Source of the DNA: Phytophthora sp. 'mugwort'
Lineage: Eukaryota > Oomycota > Peronosporomycetes > Peronosporales > Peronosporaceae
Direction: 5' to 3'
DNA length: 42,035 bases
Assembly: GCA_033558025.1 (NCBI GenBank)
Contig: JAUCEF010000046.1
Span: 1 to 42,035, forward strand
Position numbers and translations under genes: made by a program. Positions 9,570 to 19,826 of the stretch are shown in pieces. A model generated the notes under the pieces. The model worked only from the letters and a program-made list of their open reading frames with translations. It ran no database searches and was not told where the DNA came from. Position 1 is the stretch's first letter; the number at the start of each line of letters is the position of its first letter.

Positions 9570-10280
9570 TTAAACAGTTTTATCTGAATATACATTAAAA
9601 ATAGCTTTTAATGCATCTCGTGAAAGTTGTTTATAAATATTTTGTTTTAAAAATTTTTTTTTTTCCTTTTTAGTTAAAGTAACCGCTCCTATTAAAGCTA
9701 TTAATAATATAATACCTGCAACTAAAAAAAAAAAAGCATAATAACTATATAAAATTTGTCCAATTGTTTCAATATTTGTAATAGTATCTAATTGATAGAT
9801 AAAATTTTTTAAAAAGGGTTTGACATCAACAAATATTTCAAAAGTACCTTTCATACTATCGTGAAAAAAAAATAAAGTATTTACTTTTTGAGTAAAAAAA
9901 GAATTATTTATTAAATGGTAATATGATGTAAAAACTTTACTAAACATAACAAACGTTTCTAAAAAAAAAATAAAACTAATTAAAAAAATAATTGGTAAAT
10001 AACCAAAATTATTTTTTATTTTATTTTTATCAATTAAAACATTAACATCTAGCATCATAATAACAAATAAAAATAATACAGTAATAGCTCCTACATAAAT
10101 AATAATTAACATTATTGATAAAAATTCAATTTCAGAAATTAATAATAATCCAGTTGAATTAGTAAAAACTAATATTAAAAAAAATGCAGAATATATTGTA
10201 TTTGTAGAATATATTACAAATATAGCTGAAGTTAAAGCTATAGTTGAAAAAGTATAAAAGAAAATTGTTTCGAAATCCAT
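9570..10280 (-). CDS. nad6: NADH dehydrogenase subunit 6
   Basis: Complex I membrane-arm subunit, 236 aa. The family signature EIEFLSIMLIIIYVGAITVLFLFVIMML lies in the third helix near residues 50-80, with N-terminal FETIFFYTFSTIALTSAI. Five hydrophobic segments are visible, with a hydrophilic loop of about 60 residues between helices 4 and 5 and a basic tail. Last protein gene of the leftward unit. Confidence 0.95.
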   Translation of the reverse strand: MDFETIFFYTFSTIALTSAIFVIYSTNTIYSAFFLILVFTNSTGLLLISEIEFLSIMLIIIYVGAITVLFLFVIMMLDVNVLIDKNKIKNNFGYLPIIFLISFIFFLETFVMFSKVFTSYYHLINNSFFTQKVNTLFFFHDSMKGTFEIFVDVKPFLKNFIYQLDTITNIETIGQILYSYYAFFFLVAGIILLIALIGAVTLTKKEKKKFLKQNIYKQLSRDALKAIFNVYSDKTV

Positions 10281-10340
10281 AATGTATTTAAATTATATAA
10301 ATTTATAATTATATCTTAAAAGATACATATTTTATTATTT

Positions 10341-12335
10341 TTATTTAATTAATAAAAAAATAAATAAAAATAATAAAATAGTAATAATATTAAAAAAATA
10401 AATAATAGAAAAAAAAATAATATTTATTAAACAAATAATGCTAATTAACATTAATAATGAATAGTGATAAATATAACCTGTTTGTAATAAAATTATTTTT
10501 TGACTTAAGAAAGAAAAAACGGTTATTAAACCAAAAGGACCACACATTTCAATTAAACCTTTATCAATCATTTTATATGTTACATTATAACCAACTTTTA
10601 ATATATATTGATTAATAAATTCATAATAAATTTTATCAAAATACCATTTTCTATTTAAAAAATTATAAAAATAAAGACCATATTTTGAAATTTTTAAGTT
10701 ATATAAAAATCTAAATTTAAAAAAATATAAATAAAAGGCACAAAATAAGCCACAAAAACTTAAAATAACAGGTAATAATTTAAAAAATGTTGGTAAAAAT
10801 TCAGCATCAATCATTTGATTATTAAATGGATTTATATAAATTGAGTTATTCCAAAAATTTGAACCTAACCCAACAAACATATCTTTAGAAATATAACCTA
10901 TAAAAATACTACCAAATGCTAAAACTCCTAAAGGAATACCCATTTCTAATGGAACATCATGTGCATTTTTAATAACATTTTTATAGGCATTAGTTTCACT
11001 TAAAAAAGCAAAAAATAATAAACGTGTTGAATAGAATGCCGTAAAAAATGCACCAATAGTACCCAACCAATAAGCAAAATGACCTGTTTCACTAAAACTT
11101 GAAAATGCAACTTCTAATATTAAATCTTTAGAATAAAAACCAGTTAAAAAAGGAAAACCCATTAAAGATAATGAACCTATTAAAAACATTATATAAGTAA
11201 AAGGTAAAATTCTTCTTAAACCACCCATTTTTCTTATATCTTGTTCATCACCCATAGCATGAATTACAGCACCGGAACATAAAAATAATAATGCTTTAAA
11301 ATATGCATGATTTGATAAATGAAAAATAGCTAAAGGATAATTTGATAATCCACAAGCAAAAAACATATAACCTAATTGACTACAAGTAGAATAGGCAACT
11401 ATTTTTTTAAAATCATTTTGTACTAGACCAATTGTACTTGAGAAAAAGGCTGTAGAAGCTCCAATAATTGTAATAACTTTTAAAGAAAACATTGAATATT
11501 CAAACATTGGTGAACAACGTGCAATTAAATAAACACCAGCAGTTACCATAGTCGCTGCATGGATTAATGCCGAAACCGGCGTAGGTCCTTCCATAGCATC
11601 GGGTAACCATAAATGTAAAAAAATTTGAGCAGATTTACCCATAGCACCTATAAAAATTAAAATACACGCAACATCAATAATACTTAAAATATAATTAAAA
11701 AAAATAAATTTAAAATCTTTAACAATAGAAATTGCTGCAAATGTACTAAAATATTCAATAGTTCTAATATTATAAAAAACAGTTAATACACCTAATAATA
11801 AGATTAAATCACTAATTCGATTAACTAACATAGCTTTTATAGCTGCTTTATTCGCTTGTAAACGTGTAAACCAAAAATTAATTAATAAATATGAACAAAA
11901 ACCAACACCTTCCCATCCAACAAACATTTGCATAAAATTATCACCTGTAACTAATATAATCATAAAAAAAGTAAATAGTGATAAATATGACATAAATCTA
12001 GATAAATGTGGATCATGATCCATATATTTAGAAGAATATAAATGAACTAAAGTTGAAATACTTGTTACAACAATTAACATTATCATAGTTAAACTATCAA
12101 ATAAAAAACACCAATTACAATTAAATAAACCACTATTAATCCAATTTGAAATATAAATAATATACTCATATTCATTTGTAATTGAATTATATATAATAAT
12201 AAATGAAAAAAGACAACTTAAAAAAGTTGTTAATGTGGTTATAAATACAGAACCTTTACGGCCAATATAAAAACCAAATAATCCAGAAGCTACTGAACCT
12301 AAAAAAGGTAAAAAAATTAAAGTTAATAATAACAT
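10341..12335 (-). CDS. nad5: NADH dehydrogenase subunit 5
   Basis: Largest antiporter-like subunit of the complex I membrane arm, 664 aa and full length, about 15 membrane helices. Conserved blocks are MFVGWEGVGFCSYLLINFWFTR, AMEGPTPVSALIHAATMVTAGVYL with its key lysine context, VAYSTCSQLGYMFFACGLS, and MGFPFLTGFYSKDLILE. The C-terminal lateral-helix region is present. ATG 12335 gives the usual MLLLTLIFLPFLGS start. An ATTCTTTAAGA motif lies 60 nt upstream on the coding strand. Confidence 0.98.
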   Translation of the reverse strand: MLLLTLIFLPFLGSVASGLFGFYIGRKGSVFITTLTTFLSCLFSFIIIYNSITNEYEYIIYISNWINSGLFNCNWCFLFDSLTMIMLIVVTSISTLVHLYSSKYMDHDPHLSRFMSYLSLFTFFMIILVTGDNFMQMFVGWEGVGFCSYLLINFWFTRLQANKAAIKAMLVNRISDLILLLGVLTVFYNIRTIEYFSTFAAISIVKDFKFIFFNYILSIIDVACILIFIGAMGKSAQIFLHLWLPDAMEGPTPVSALIHAATMVTAGVYLIARCSPMFEYSMFSLKVITIIGASTAFFSSTIGLVQNDFKKIVAYSTCSQLGYMFFACGLSNYPLAIFHLSNHAYFKALLFLCSGAVIHAMGDEQDIRKMGGLRRILPFTYIMFLIGSLSLMGFPFLTGFYSKDLILEVAFSSFSETGHFAYWLGTIGAFFTAFYSTRLLFFAFLSETNAYKNVIKNAHDVPLEMGIPLGVLAFGSIFIGYISKDMFVGLGSNFWNNSIYINPFNNQMIDAEFLPTFFKLLPVILSFCGLFCAFYLYFFKFRFLYNLKISKYGLYFYNFLNRKWYFDKIYYEFINQYILKVGYNVTYKMIDKGLIEMCGPFGLITVFSFLSQKIILLQTGYIYHYSLLMLISIICLINIIFFSIIYFFNIITILLFLFIFLLIK

Positions 12336-12394
12336 AATAGAATAAAATAAATTTAAATTATTTAAAAATATAATAATAATTTTAAAATAATTCT

Positions 12395-12405
12395 TCTTAA
12401 AGAAT
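12395..12405 (-). promoter_or_regulatory. Candidate promoter motif upstream of nad5
   Basis: On the minus strand this reads ATTCTTTAAGA, matching the copies before cox2 and atp9 exactly, and it lies 60 nt upstream of nad5. Function inferred only. Confidence 0.3.
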
Positions 12406-12444
12406 AAATATTTTTTAAAAAATTAATATTAGAATAATATTTAA

Positions 12445-12470
12445 AATTATTTTCTATATAGAAAATAATT
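12445..12470. repeat. 26-bp perfect palindrome between atp1 and nad5
   Basis: AATTATTTTCTAT is followed directly by its reverse complement. It could form a hairpin in the atp1-nad5 spacer, perhaps an RNA processing point. Confidence 0.8.
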
Positions 12471-12505
12471 AATTTTTATCTGTTATGTTTTATTTACAAA
12501 ATATT

Positions 12506-12538
12506 ATAATTATTTTTTATTAATAAAAAAATAATTAT
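12506..12538 (-). terminator. AT-only hairpin just after atp1
   Basis: ATAATTATTTTTT pairs with AAAAAAATAATTAT around ATTAA. It abuts the atp1 stop at 12540 on the minus strand. It may mark the mRNA 3' end. Confidence 0.4.
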
Positions 12539-12539
12539 A

Positions 12540-14069
12540 TTATTTTGTAATAAAATTATTAGTAAAATTTGTTGCTAAAATATTAAGTTTTTTTTCTAAT
12601 TCTTTAGATATTTCTTTTTTATTTAAGATTTCTTCTAAAATATTAAAATGATTATTTTTTATAAAATTTAACCAACTAATTTCAAAACTTGAAATTTTAT
12701 CAACAGCAATTTTATCTAAGAAACCACGTACACCTAAATAAATAATTACAATTTGATTTTCAACAGATAACGGTATATTTAAACCTTGTTTTAACATTTC
12801 TGTTAATCTAATCCCTCTATTTAATTGTTGTTGAGTTGTAGCATCTAAATCAGAACCAAATTGAGCAAATGCTTGTACTTCTCTAAATTGTGCTAATTCT
12901 AATTTCATTGTACCAGCAATTTGTTTCATAGCTTTAATTTGTGCAGAAGAACCAACACGACTTACAGATAATCCAACACTAATTGCAGGTCTTTGACCTT
13001 CATTAAATAATTCTGTTTCTAAAAAAATTTGTCCATCAGTAATTGAAATAACATTTGTTGGAATATAAGCAGAAACATCTCCAGCTTGTGTTTCAATAAT
13101 AGGTAATGCGGTTAATGAACCACCACCAATTTTTTTATTCATTTTAGCAGCTCTTTCTAATAAACGAGAGTGTAAATAAAAAACATCTCCAGGATAAGCT
13201 TCTCTACCTGGAGGTCTTCTTAATAATAAAGACATTTGTCTATAAGCTACCGCTTGTTTTGATAAATCATCATAGAAAATAACAGCATGTTTACCATTAT
13301 CTCTAAAATATTCACCTAAAGCACAACCAGTATATGGAGCTAAATATTGTAAGGGTGCTGAATCTGAAGCAGTAGCCGCTACAATAACAGAAAAAAACAT
13401 TGCATTTTTTTCTTCTAAAGTTTTTGTTAATTCAGCAATTGTTGATCTTTTTTGACCAACACCTACATAAATACAATATAATTGATTATTTATATCTTTT
13501 TTTAAATGAGGTTCTCTTTGATTAATTATAGTATCAATAGCAATAGATGTTTTACCTGTTTGTCTATCACCAATAATTAATTCCCTTTGACCACGACCAA
13601 TAGGAATTAAACTATCTACAGCTTTTAAACCTGTTTGTACAGGTTGTTTAACACTTTCTCTAGGCATAATACCTGGAGCTTTAACTTCAACTCTACTTTC
13701 TAATTTACTGTTAATTTGACCTTTACCATCAATGGGTTGTCCTAAAGCATCAACTACTCTACCTAATACTTCAGGTCCTACAGGTACACTAACAATAGAT
13801 CCAGTTCTTCGTACAAAATTACCTTCTTGAATTTCTCTATCATTACTAAAAACAACAACACCAACAACATCAGGTTCTAAATTTAAAGCCATTCCTTTAA
13901 TATTACCATTATTAAATTCAACCATTTCACCTGCTTGAATTTTAGTTAAACCATAACATCTTGCAATACCATCACTCATTGAAAGAACAATACCTGTTTC
14001 TTGTAAACTTTTTTCATCTTTATATTTTTTAATATTTGATTCCAGTATATATGATAATTCAATAGCCAT
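12540..14069 (-). CDS. atp1: ATP synthase F1 subunit alpha
   Basis: F1 alpha subunit, 509 aa, full length. It binds nucleotide at the non-catalytic sites and forms the catalytic interfaces with beta. The Walker A motif GDRQTGKT is near residue 170. Other signatures are [38 protein letters not shown], and [14 protein letters not shown] with the arginine finger near residue 370. Mitochondrial retention of atp1 helps narrow the lineage: oomycetes keep it, and many photosynthetic stramenopiles have lost it. No frameshift. Confidence 0.98.
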   Translation of the reverse strand: MAIELSYILESNIKKYKDEKSLQETGIVLSMSDGIARCYGLTKIQAGEMVEFNNGNIKGMALNLEPDVVGVVVFSNDREIQEGNFVRRTGSIVSVPVGPEVLGRVVDALGQPIDGKGQINSKLESRVEVKAPGIMPRESVKQPVQTGLKAVDSLIPIGRGQRELIIGDRQTGKTSIAIDTIINQREPHLKKDINNQLYCIYVGVGQKRSTIAELTKTLEEKNAMFFSVIVAATASDSAPLQYLAPYTGCALGEYFRDNGKHAVIFYDDLSKQAVAYRQMSLLLRRPPGREAYPGDVFYLHSRLLERAAKMNKKIGGGSLTALPIIETQAGDVSAYIPTNVISITDGQIFLETELFNEGQRPAISVGLSVSRVGSSAQIKAMKQIAGTMKLELAQFREVQAFAQFGSDLDATTQQQLNRGIRLTEMLKQGLNIPLSVENQIVIIYLGVRGFLDKIAVDKISSFEISWLNFIKNNHFNILEEILNKKEISKELEKKLNILATNFTNNFITK

Positions 14070-14148
14070 AGAGGTTATTAAATTATCATATTATTTAATA
14101 ATTATAAATTATTATAATTACCAAAATATATCAAATATATATTTTTTA

Positions 14149-14220
14149 TACCCTTTACGAGAATTGAACTCGTATTTTTACCGTGAAAAGGTAATGTCCT
14201 AACCATTAGACTAAAAGGGC
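14149..14220 (-). tRNA. trnE: tRNA-Glu (UUC)
   Basis: Acceptor GCCCTTT paired to AAAGGGT and anticodon TTC. It lies between nad4 and atp1 on the same strand. Confidence 0.94.
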
Positions 14221-14254
14221 TTTTTATTAAACAAAAAATTTTGTTTAATAAAAA
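14221..14254. repeat. Perfect 16-bp hairpin overlapping the nad4 stop
   Basis: TTTTTATTAAACAAAA pairs base for base with TTTTGTTTAATAAAAA across a 2-nt loop. The nad4 stop codon (14245-14247) lies inside one arm, and trnE begins at the other foot. Confidence 0.85.
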
Positions 14255-15719
14255 TAAGAAAAATCAATATGTATTAAAATTTTTGAAACACTTTCATGCA
14301 TACAACTTTCAAAAATTTTAGGATATAAACCTAATAAAAAGATATTTATAATTAATATTAAATGAATTAAAAATTCACGATAAGTTAAATCATAATAAAT
14401 TTTTAAATAAATATTTTGAATATTACCATAACAAATTCGATTATAAAATAATAAAGAATATACCCCACCCAAAAACATACCAATTGTCGCAAAAACAGCT
14501 GTTGTAGTATTATCTTCAAAAACTCCAGTTAAAATAAGAATTTCACCCACAAAACTACTTGAACCTGGAATAGACATATTTGCTAATACATAAATAAATA
14601 ATGCAATACAAAATAAAGGCATTGTATGTGCTAAACCACCATAATAATTAATAAATCTTGTATGATATCGATCATATAAACATCCAATTGAAAAAAATAA
14701 ACCACTCGATACTAAACCATGACTAATCATTTGAATAATACTACCTTCTAATCCTTGAATAGTTAAAGAAAAAATACCCAATATTATAAAATTCATATGA
14801 GCAACTGATGCATAAGCAATAATACGTTTCAAATCTGTTTGTCGTATAGCTGTTAATGACGCATAAATAACAGATATTAAACATAAAACTAAAATATACG
14901 GTGTAAAATATAATGCAGCTTTAGGAAATAAAGGAACAAAAACCTAATCATACCGTATGATCCTAATTTTAATAAAATACCAGCTAATAGTACAGAACCT
15001 GCGGTAGGTGCTTCAACATGTGCTTCCGGTAACCAAACATGAAAAGGTAACATTGGAACTTTAACAGCAAATGATAAAAAAAAAGCTAAGAAATAAAATT
15101 TTTCATATGAAAAATTAAAATTACTATAATATAATATTTGATAATCAGTTGTACCCACAGTTAAAAATAAATGAATAATGGCAATAAACATAAATAATGA
15201 ACCTGCTAATGTATACATAAAAAACAAATATGAAGCTTTAATTTTACGTTCTCTTGAACCCCAAATACCTATAATTAAAAACATAGGAATTAATACACTT
15301 TCAAAGAAAATATAAAAAATAAGTACATCTAATATACTAAATGAAATGATTAAACAAAATTCTAAAATAAAATATAAAATAAAATATTCTTTTATATTTT
15401 TATTAATCATTTCATAACTAATTAACATACAGATTGGAATCAAAAATGTTGTTAAAATTATAAAAAATAATGAAATACCATCAATACCTAAATAAAAATT
15501 AATATTAAATTGACTAATCCATTCTATTTTAAATAAATATTGAAAATTAGAAGTTGATTTATCAAATAAAATCCATAAAGGTAATGACATTAAAAAAATG
15601 AAAAAAGACATAAAAATACTAAAATTTTTTATAAATTTTTCATTTTTCGAAAAAGCTAATATAATAACCGTAATTAATGGTAAAATAAGTAAAAAAATTA
15701 ATATAAACTTATTAAACAT
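14245..15719 (-). CDS. nad4: NADH dehydrogenase subunit 4, frameshifted
   Basis: Complex I antiporter-like subunit. ATG 15719 starts MFNKFILIFLL. The reading frame carries FESVLIPMFLIIGIWGSRERK and LPEAHVEAPTAGSVLLAGILLKLG, then leaves frame near 14937-14941 at GGTTTTTGTTCC on the coding strand. The other frame resumes with FPKAALYFTPYILV and KRIIAYASVAHMNFIILGIFS to the stop at 14245. One extra T in the T5 run would make 1476 nt, a normal 491-residue nad4 with GMIRF joined to VPLFPKAA. The protein is conserved on both sides, so this looks like a one-base sequence error. Confidence 0.93.
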
Positions 15720-15740
15720 AAAAAAATTTAATTTAAAAAT

Positions 15741-15814
15741 GGGCGAAAAATGGGACTTGAACCCATAACACTTAGACCCACAATCTAACACTCTACCTTT
15801 AAGTTATAATCGCC
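15741..15814 (-). tRNA. trnH: tRNA-His (GUG)
   Basis: Acceptor GGCGATT paired to TTTCGCC (one mismatch or G-T at the foot) and anticodon GTG. It lies 21 nt upstream of the nad4 start. Confidence 0.92.
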
Positions 15815-15817
15815 TTT

Positions 15818-16237
15818 TTAAATTTTTCTTAAATAATATATAAAATTTAAAAATGATTGAACAATTAAATTATTTAAAGGTGGATAGTTTTTAGATAATA
15901 TTTGTTTTACTTTTAAATTAGAATAAATATTATTTTGAATACTCAAATAAATTAATTCAAGTTTTTTAAAATTATATAAATCCCTTATTAAATTTAATTC
16001 ATTATTTCCATAAATTATTAAAATAGAACCTTGTCCTTTTAATTTTAAAAAAATATCAATAATTAAATTTTGATTTAATATTAAAGATTTATAATCAAAT
16101 TTTTTAATTTTTTTTTTTAAAGATATTATTTCATTAATATTTAAATCATTATAACGAAATATATATATATATTTATAAGTTTGTTTAATTTTTTGTAATT
16201 GATTTAATTTATACTTTTTAAATTTTTTTTTTTGCAT
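15818..16237 (-). CDS. rpl10: Probable ribosomal protein L10
   Basis: 139 aa, Lys/Asn/Ile-rich like the other mitoribosomal proteins here. The pattern fits the N-terminal RNA-binding domain of L10 (uL10): a basic leader, a strand-helix unit around YKYIYIFRYNDLNINEIISLKKKI, then a strand around QGSILIIYGNNE, and a C-terminal helix. L10 anchors the L7/L12 stalk near the GTPase centre. The usual bacterial C-terminal extension is missing, as in other mitochondrial L10 proteins. Similarity is weak by eye, so an unrelated orphan remains possible. It sits between nad7 and trnH. Confidence 0.5.
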   Translation of the reverse strand: MQKKKFKKYKLNQLQKIKQTYKYIYIFRYNDLNINEIISLKKKIKKFDYKSLILNQNLIIDIFLKLKGQGSILIIYGNNELNLIRDLYNFKKLELIYLSIQNNIYSNLKVKQILSKNYPPLNNLIVQSFLNFIYYLRKI

Positions 16238-16275
16238 AATTTATTGAAAATAAAATTTTATTCTAATAATTAATA

Positions 16276-17454
16276 TTAACGATCAATTTCACCAAAAACA
16301 ACATCTAAAGTACCAATAATTGTAACAACATCAGCAATCATATGATTTTTAGCTATAAAATCTAATGCTTGTAAATGTAAAAATCCTGGTGATTTAATTT
16401 TACATCTGTAGGGTTTATTTGTACCATCTGCTACTAAATAAACACCATACTCACCTTTAGGTGCCTCAATAACTGTATAAGTTTCACCAGCATTTACACA
16501 AATATTTTCTGAATAATATTTAAAATGATGAATTAAAGACTCCATAGAATTTTTAATTTGAATTCTATTTGGATTTGTAATTTTTTTATCATCTAATTTA
16601 ATAGGACCTTGGGGAATTTTATTAAGTACTTGCAAAATAATTCGAATTGATTGTCGCATTTCTTCTATTCTAATTAAATAACGATCATAACAATCGCCAT
16701 TTGTACCTACAGGTATATCAAATTTTAATTGATCATAAATTTCATAAGGTTGTGTTTTACGTAAATCCCATGAAATACCTGATCCACGTAACATAACACC
16801 ACTAAAACCAAAATTTAAAGCATCTTTAGCAGATATAATACCAATATCTACTAATCTTTGTTTCCAAATTCTATTATTAGTTAACATTTCTTCAATTTCA
16901 TCTAAACGGGTATTAAATTGTTCACAAAAAATATATATATCATTTAACAAACCTTTAGGCAAATCTTGATTAACACCTCCAGGTCTAAAATAAGCTGCAT
17001 GCATACGTGCACCAGAAACACGTTCATAAAATTCCATTAATTTCTCACGTTCTTCAAATCCCCAAAAATAAGGTGTCATAGCTCCTACATCTAAAGCATG
17101 ACAACATACAGCTAATAAATGATTTAAGATACGTGTTATTTCTGAAAATAAAACTCTTATATATTGTGCTCGTAAAGGTATATCACAATTTAATAATTTT
17201 TCAATAGCCAAAACATATGCATGTTCTTGACACATCATAGATACATAATCTAAACGATCAAAATAAGGTAACGCCTGTAAATAATTTTTATATTCAATTA
17301 ATTTTTCTGTACCTCTATGTAATAAACCTATATGTGAATCAGCTTTTTTAACAACTTCACCGTTTAATTCTAAAATTAAACGTAAAACACCATGAGCCGC
17401 TGGATGTTGTGGACCAAAATTTATAGAAAAATTTTTAATTTTTTTTAATGACAT
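16276..17454 (-). CDS. nad7: NADH dehydrogenase subunit 7 (49 kDa)
   Basis: Complex I peripheral-arm subunit that lines the quinone site, 392 aa, full length. Signatures are [54 protein letters not shown], and the C-terminal [12 protein letters not shown] 17454 directly follows an A run of about 20 in the leader. First gene of the leftward unit, divergent from nad2. Confidence 0.98.
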   Translation of the reverse strand: MSLKKIKNFSINFGPQHPAAHGVLRLILELNGEVVKKADSHIGLLHRGTEKLIEYKNYLQALPYFDRLDYVSMMCQEHAYVLAIEKLLNCDIPLRAQYIRVLFSEITRILNHLLAVCCHALDVGAMTPYFWGFEEREKLMEFYERVSGARMHAAYFRPGGVNQDLPKGLLNDIYIFCEQFNTRLDEIEEMLTNNRIWKQRLVDIGIISAKDALNFGFSGVMLRGSGISWDLRKTQPYEIYDQLKFDIPVGTNGDCYDRYLIRIEEMRQSIRIILQVLNKIPQGPIKLDDKKITNPNRIQIKNSMESLIHHFKYYSENICVNAGETYTVIEAPKGEYGVYLVADGTNKPYRCKIKSPGFLHLQALDFIAKNHMIADVVTIIGTLDVVFGEIDR

Positions 17455-17570
17455 TTTTTTTTTTTTTTTTTTTTAATAAAAATATAATATTTATAAATTA
17501 ATTTTTTTATAAATATATAGCATATATAGTAAGTAAGTATTTTTAAAATATTTATTTCTTTTATTACATT
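17455..17570. promoter_or_regulatory. Divergent nad7/nad2 spacer
   Basis: 116 nt separate two outward-facing units, so promoters for both strands are expected here. Visible elements are a T run of about 20 beside nad7, a small palindrome around ATTTATAAATTAATTTTTTTATAAAT split by T-rich sequence, and CATATATAGTAAGTAAGTAT. No ATTCTTTAAGA copy is present. Confidence 0.35.
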
Positions 17571-19065
17571 ATGTTTTTTCAGGAAATTTTTAATAATAAT
17601 TTTGAAATTATTATCCCCGAATTTTTTTTAACAACTTTTTTATTAATTTTATTATTATTTGGTGTTTTTTATATAAAAAAATCAAAATGCTCAAAAAATT
17701 TTGATTATTAAAAATATTACTACTATAATAATATATTTATTATTAATTCTTTTAATATTAACGTTAAATATAACAAATATTTCAAGTAACATATTAAATG
17801 GTGTATTACTTATTAATAATTTTACACAATTTATTAAAATAATTTTAATTTTATTAACAATTATTTGTTTTTTAATACAACAAAAATATTTAATACAACA
17901 AAAAATAAATTCATATGAAATTAATATATTAATGTTAATATCATTATTGGGTTTAATGTTATTGGTATCTGCAAATCATTTTATTACTTTATATTTAGCA
18001 ATTGAATTACAAAGTTTAAGTTTTTATATATTAACATCCACCCAAAAAAAATCGATATTATCAATTGAGGCTGGTTTAAAATATTTTATTTTAGGATCAA
18101 TTGCTTCAGGTTTTATTCTATTTGGTTCTTCAATAATTTATGCTATTACAGGTTCATTAAATTTTAATAATATTTTTTTAATATTATCAAATATAAATTT
18201 TTTAGATAATATAAATATATTAATTAGTTTATCTTATGGATTAATTTTTATTTTAGTTGGTATTTTATTTAAAATAGGTGCTACACCTTTTCATTTTTGG
18301 TTGCCTGATGTATATGAAGGTGCTCCAAATAATATTTCAAGTTTTTTTGCTATTGTACCAAAAATTGCTTTTATAGGAATTTTAATTCGTTTATTTTTTG
18401 AGATTTTTTTTAATATTTCATATTTCTTTGAAATTTTTTTTTATATTATTTCATTTTTATCTATGTTAATCGGTGCATTATCGGCATTACAACAAAAAAA
18501 AATCAAAAGATTATTAGCTTATAGTGCAATAAGTCATGTAGGTTTTATATTAATAGGATTTACTTCAAATATGTTAAATAATATTCCATTTATTTTATTA
18601 TATATTATAATTTATATTATAACAAGTATTAATTTATGGACTTCTTATTTATCTTTAAATATCAATCATAAACCAATTAAATATTTAACAGATTTATCAA
18701 ATATATATACTATTAATAAATTAATTGCTATTATTATAATCATAAATATTTTTTCATTAGCTGGTATACCCCCATTAGCGGGTTTTTTTTCAAAATTATT
18801 TATATTTTTTTCAGCTATTAAAAATAATTATTTTAGTTTAGTATTTTTTGGTATTATTATAAGTGTTTTAAGCTCTTTTTATTATTTAAAAATAATTAAA
18901 ATTATTTATTTTGAAAAAATATTTAGAAAAATGTATATTTCACAAATAAATAAAAGTCAAAGTATAATATTATTAATTAGTACTCAATTTATTTTATTTT
19001 TATTTATTTATCCTAATATTATATTAATAAATTTAAACAAAATTTATTTATATTTATTAATATAA
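17571..19065 (+). CDS. nad2: NADH dehydrogenase subunit 2, frameshifted
   Basis: Complex I antiporter-like subunit. ATG 17571 opens MFFQEIFNNNFEIIIPEFF, typical of protist nad2. The frame closes 46 codons later, after an A7 run at 17675-17681. The main frame continues with ILIIKNITTII and the family blocks LSFYILTST, FKIGATPFHFWLPDVYEGAP and RLLAYSAISHVGFILIGF to 19065. One A fewer in that run gives 1494 nt and a normal 497-residue protein. No credible ATG starts the downstream frame, which supports a base error rather than a shorter gene. Confidence 0.92.
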
Positions 19066-19071
19066 TATTTA

Positions 19072-19145
19072 GTTTGGATAGCTCAGTTGGTTAGAGTAAA
19101 AGACTGAAAATCTTTGTGTCGGTGGTTCAAATCCACCTCCAGACA
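19072..19145 (+). tRNA. trnF: tRNA-Phe (GAA)
   Basis: Acceptor GTTTGGA/TCCAGAC and anticodon GAA, 6 nt after nad2. Confidence 0.94.
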
Positions 19146-19161
19146 ATTTTATTATTAAAAT

Positions 19162-19488
19162 ATGTATCTTTTAAGAATAACTTTTAAATCATTTCAAAAA
19201 ATAAATCAACTCAAACAAAATTTATTAAAATTAAAAAAAATTAATAAATTCAAAAATATTCAAATACCCGGTGTATTTCAAACAAAACAAAAAAAAAAAA
19301 TTTTTACATTATTAAGATCTCCCCATGTAAATAAAAAATCACGTGAACATTTTATTCATAAAAATTATACTTCTAAAATTAATATAAAATTTAAAAATAT
19401 TTTTTATTTATTAAATTTTTTAGTTTTAATTAAAAAATTTTTATCTAAAAATTCATTAATAAATATTAAAATTATAAAAAAAAATTAA
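19162..19488 (+). CDS. rps10: Ribosomal protein S10
   Basis: Small-subunit protein S10 (uS10), 108 aa. Family evidence is the central loop FTLLRSPHVNKKSREHF, which contacts the 16S 3' domain, and a preceding IQIPGVFQTKQKKKIF strand matching the PLPTK region of bacterial S10. It sits between trnF and trnR(GCG) on the same strand. Confidence 0.93.
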   Translation: MYLLRITFKSFQKINQLKQNLLKLKKINKFKNIQIPGVFQTKQKKKIFTLLRSPHVNKKSREHFIHKNYTSKINIKFKNIFYLLNFLVLIKKFLSKNSLINIKIIKKN

Positions 19489-19498
19489 AATTAAACTT

Positions 19499-19572
19499 AT
19501 GCTTATAGCTTAAATGGATAAAGCGTTAGATTGCGGATCTATAAAATGAAAGTTCAAATCTTTCTAAGCATA
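19499..19572 (+). tRNA. trnR: tRNA-Arg (GCG)
   Basis: Acceptor ATGCTTA/TAAGCAT and anticodon GCG in TTGCGGA. If unmodified, G34 would read CGC and CGU. Unlike bacterial tRNA-Arg(ACG), there is no A34. Confidence 0.9.
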
Positions 19573-19586
19573 TATTTTATTTATTT

Positions 19587-19658
19587 TGAAGTATAGCCAA
19601 GTGGTAAGGCCTCCGTTTTTGGTACGGAAAATCAAAGGTTCGAATCCTTTTACTTCAA
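19587..19658 (+). tRNA. trnQ: tRNA-Gln (UUG)
   Basis: Acceptor TGAAGTA/TACTTCA and anticodon TTG. Confidence 0.94.
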
Positions 19659-19660
19659 AA

Positions 19661-19734
19661 GGGCCTATAACTCAGTTGGTTAGAGTATACGCCTGATAAG
19701 TGTAAAGTCAGTAGTTCAAATCTACTTAGGCCCA
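19661..19734 (+). tRNA. trnI: tRNA-Ile (GAU)
   Basis: Acceptor GGGCCTA/TAGGCCC and anticodon GAT, close to the bacterial form. It is separated from trnQ by 2 nt and from trnV by 2 nt. Confidence 0.95.
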
Positions 19735-19736
19735 AT

Positions 19737-19809
19737 GAATAATTAACTCAATTGGTAGAGTATTTCGTTTACACCGAAAATGTTAGCGGTTCGAGTCCGT
19801 TATTATTCA
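19737..19809 (+). tRNA. trnV: tRNA-Val (UAC)
   Basis: Acceptor GAATAAT/ATTATTC and anticodon TAC. Confidence 0.94.
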
Positions 19810-19826
19810 ATAAAATAACAAATAAT

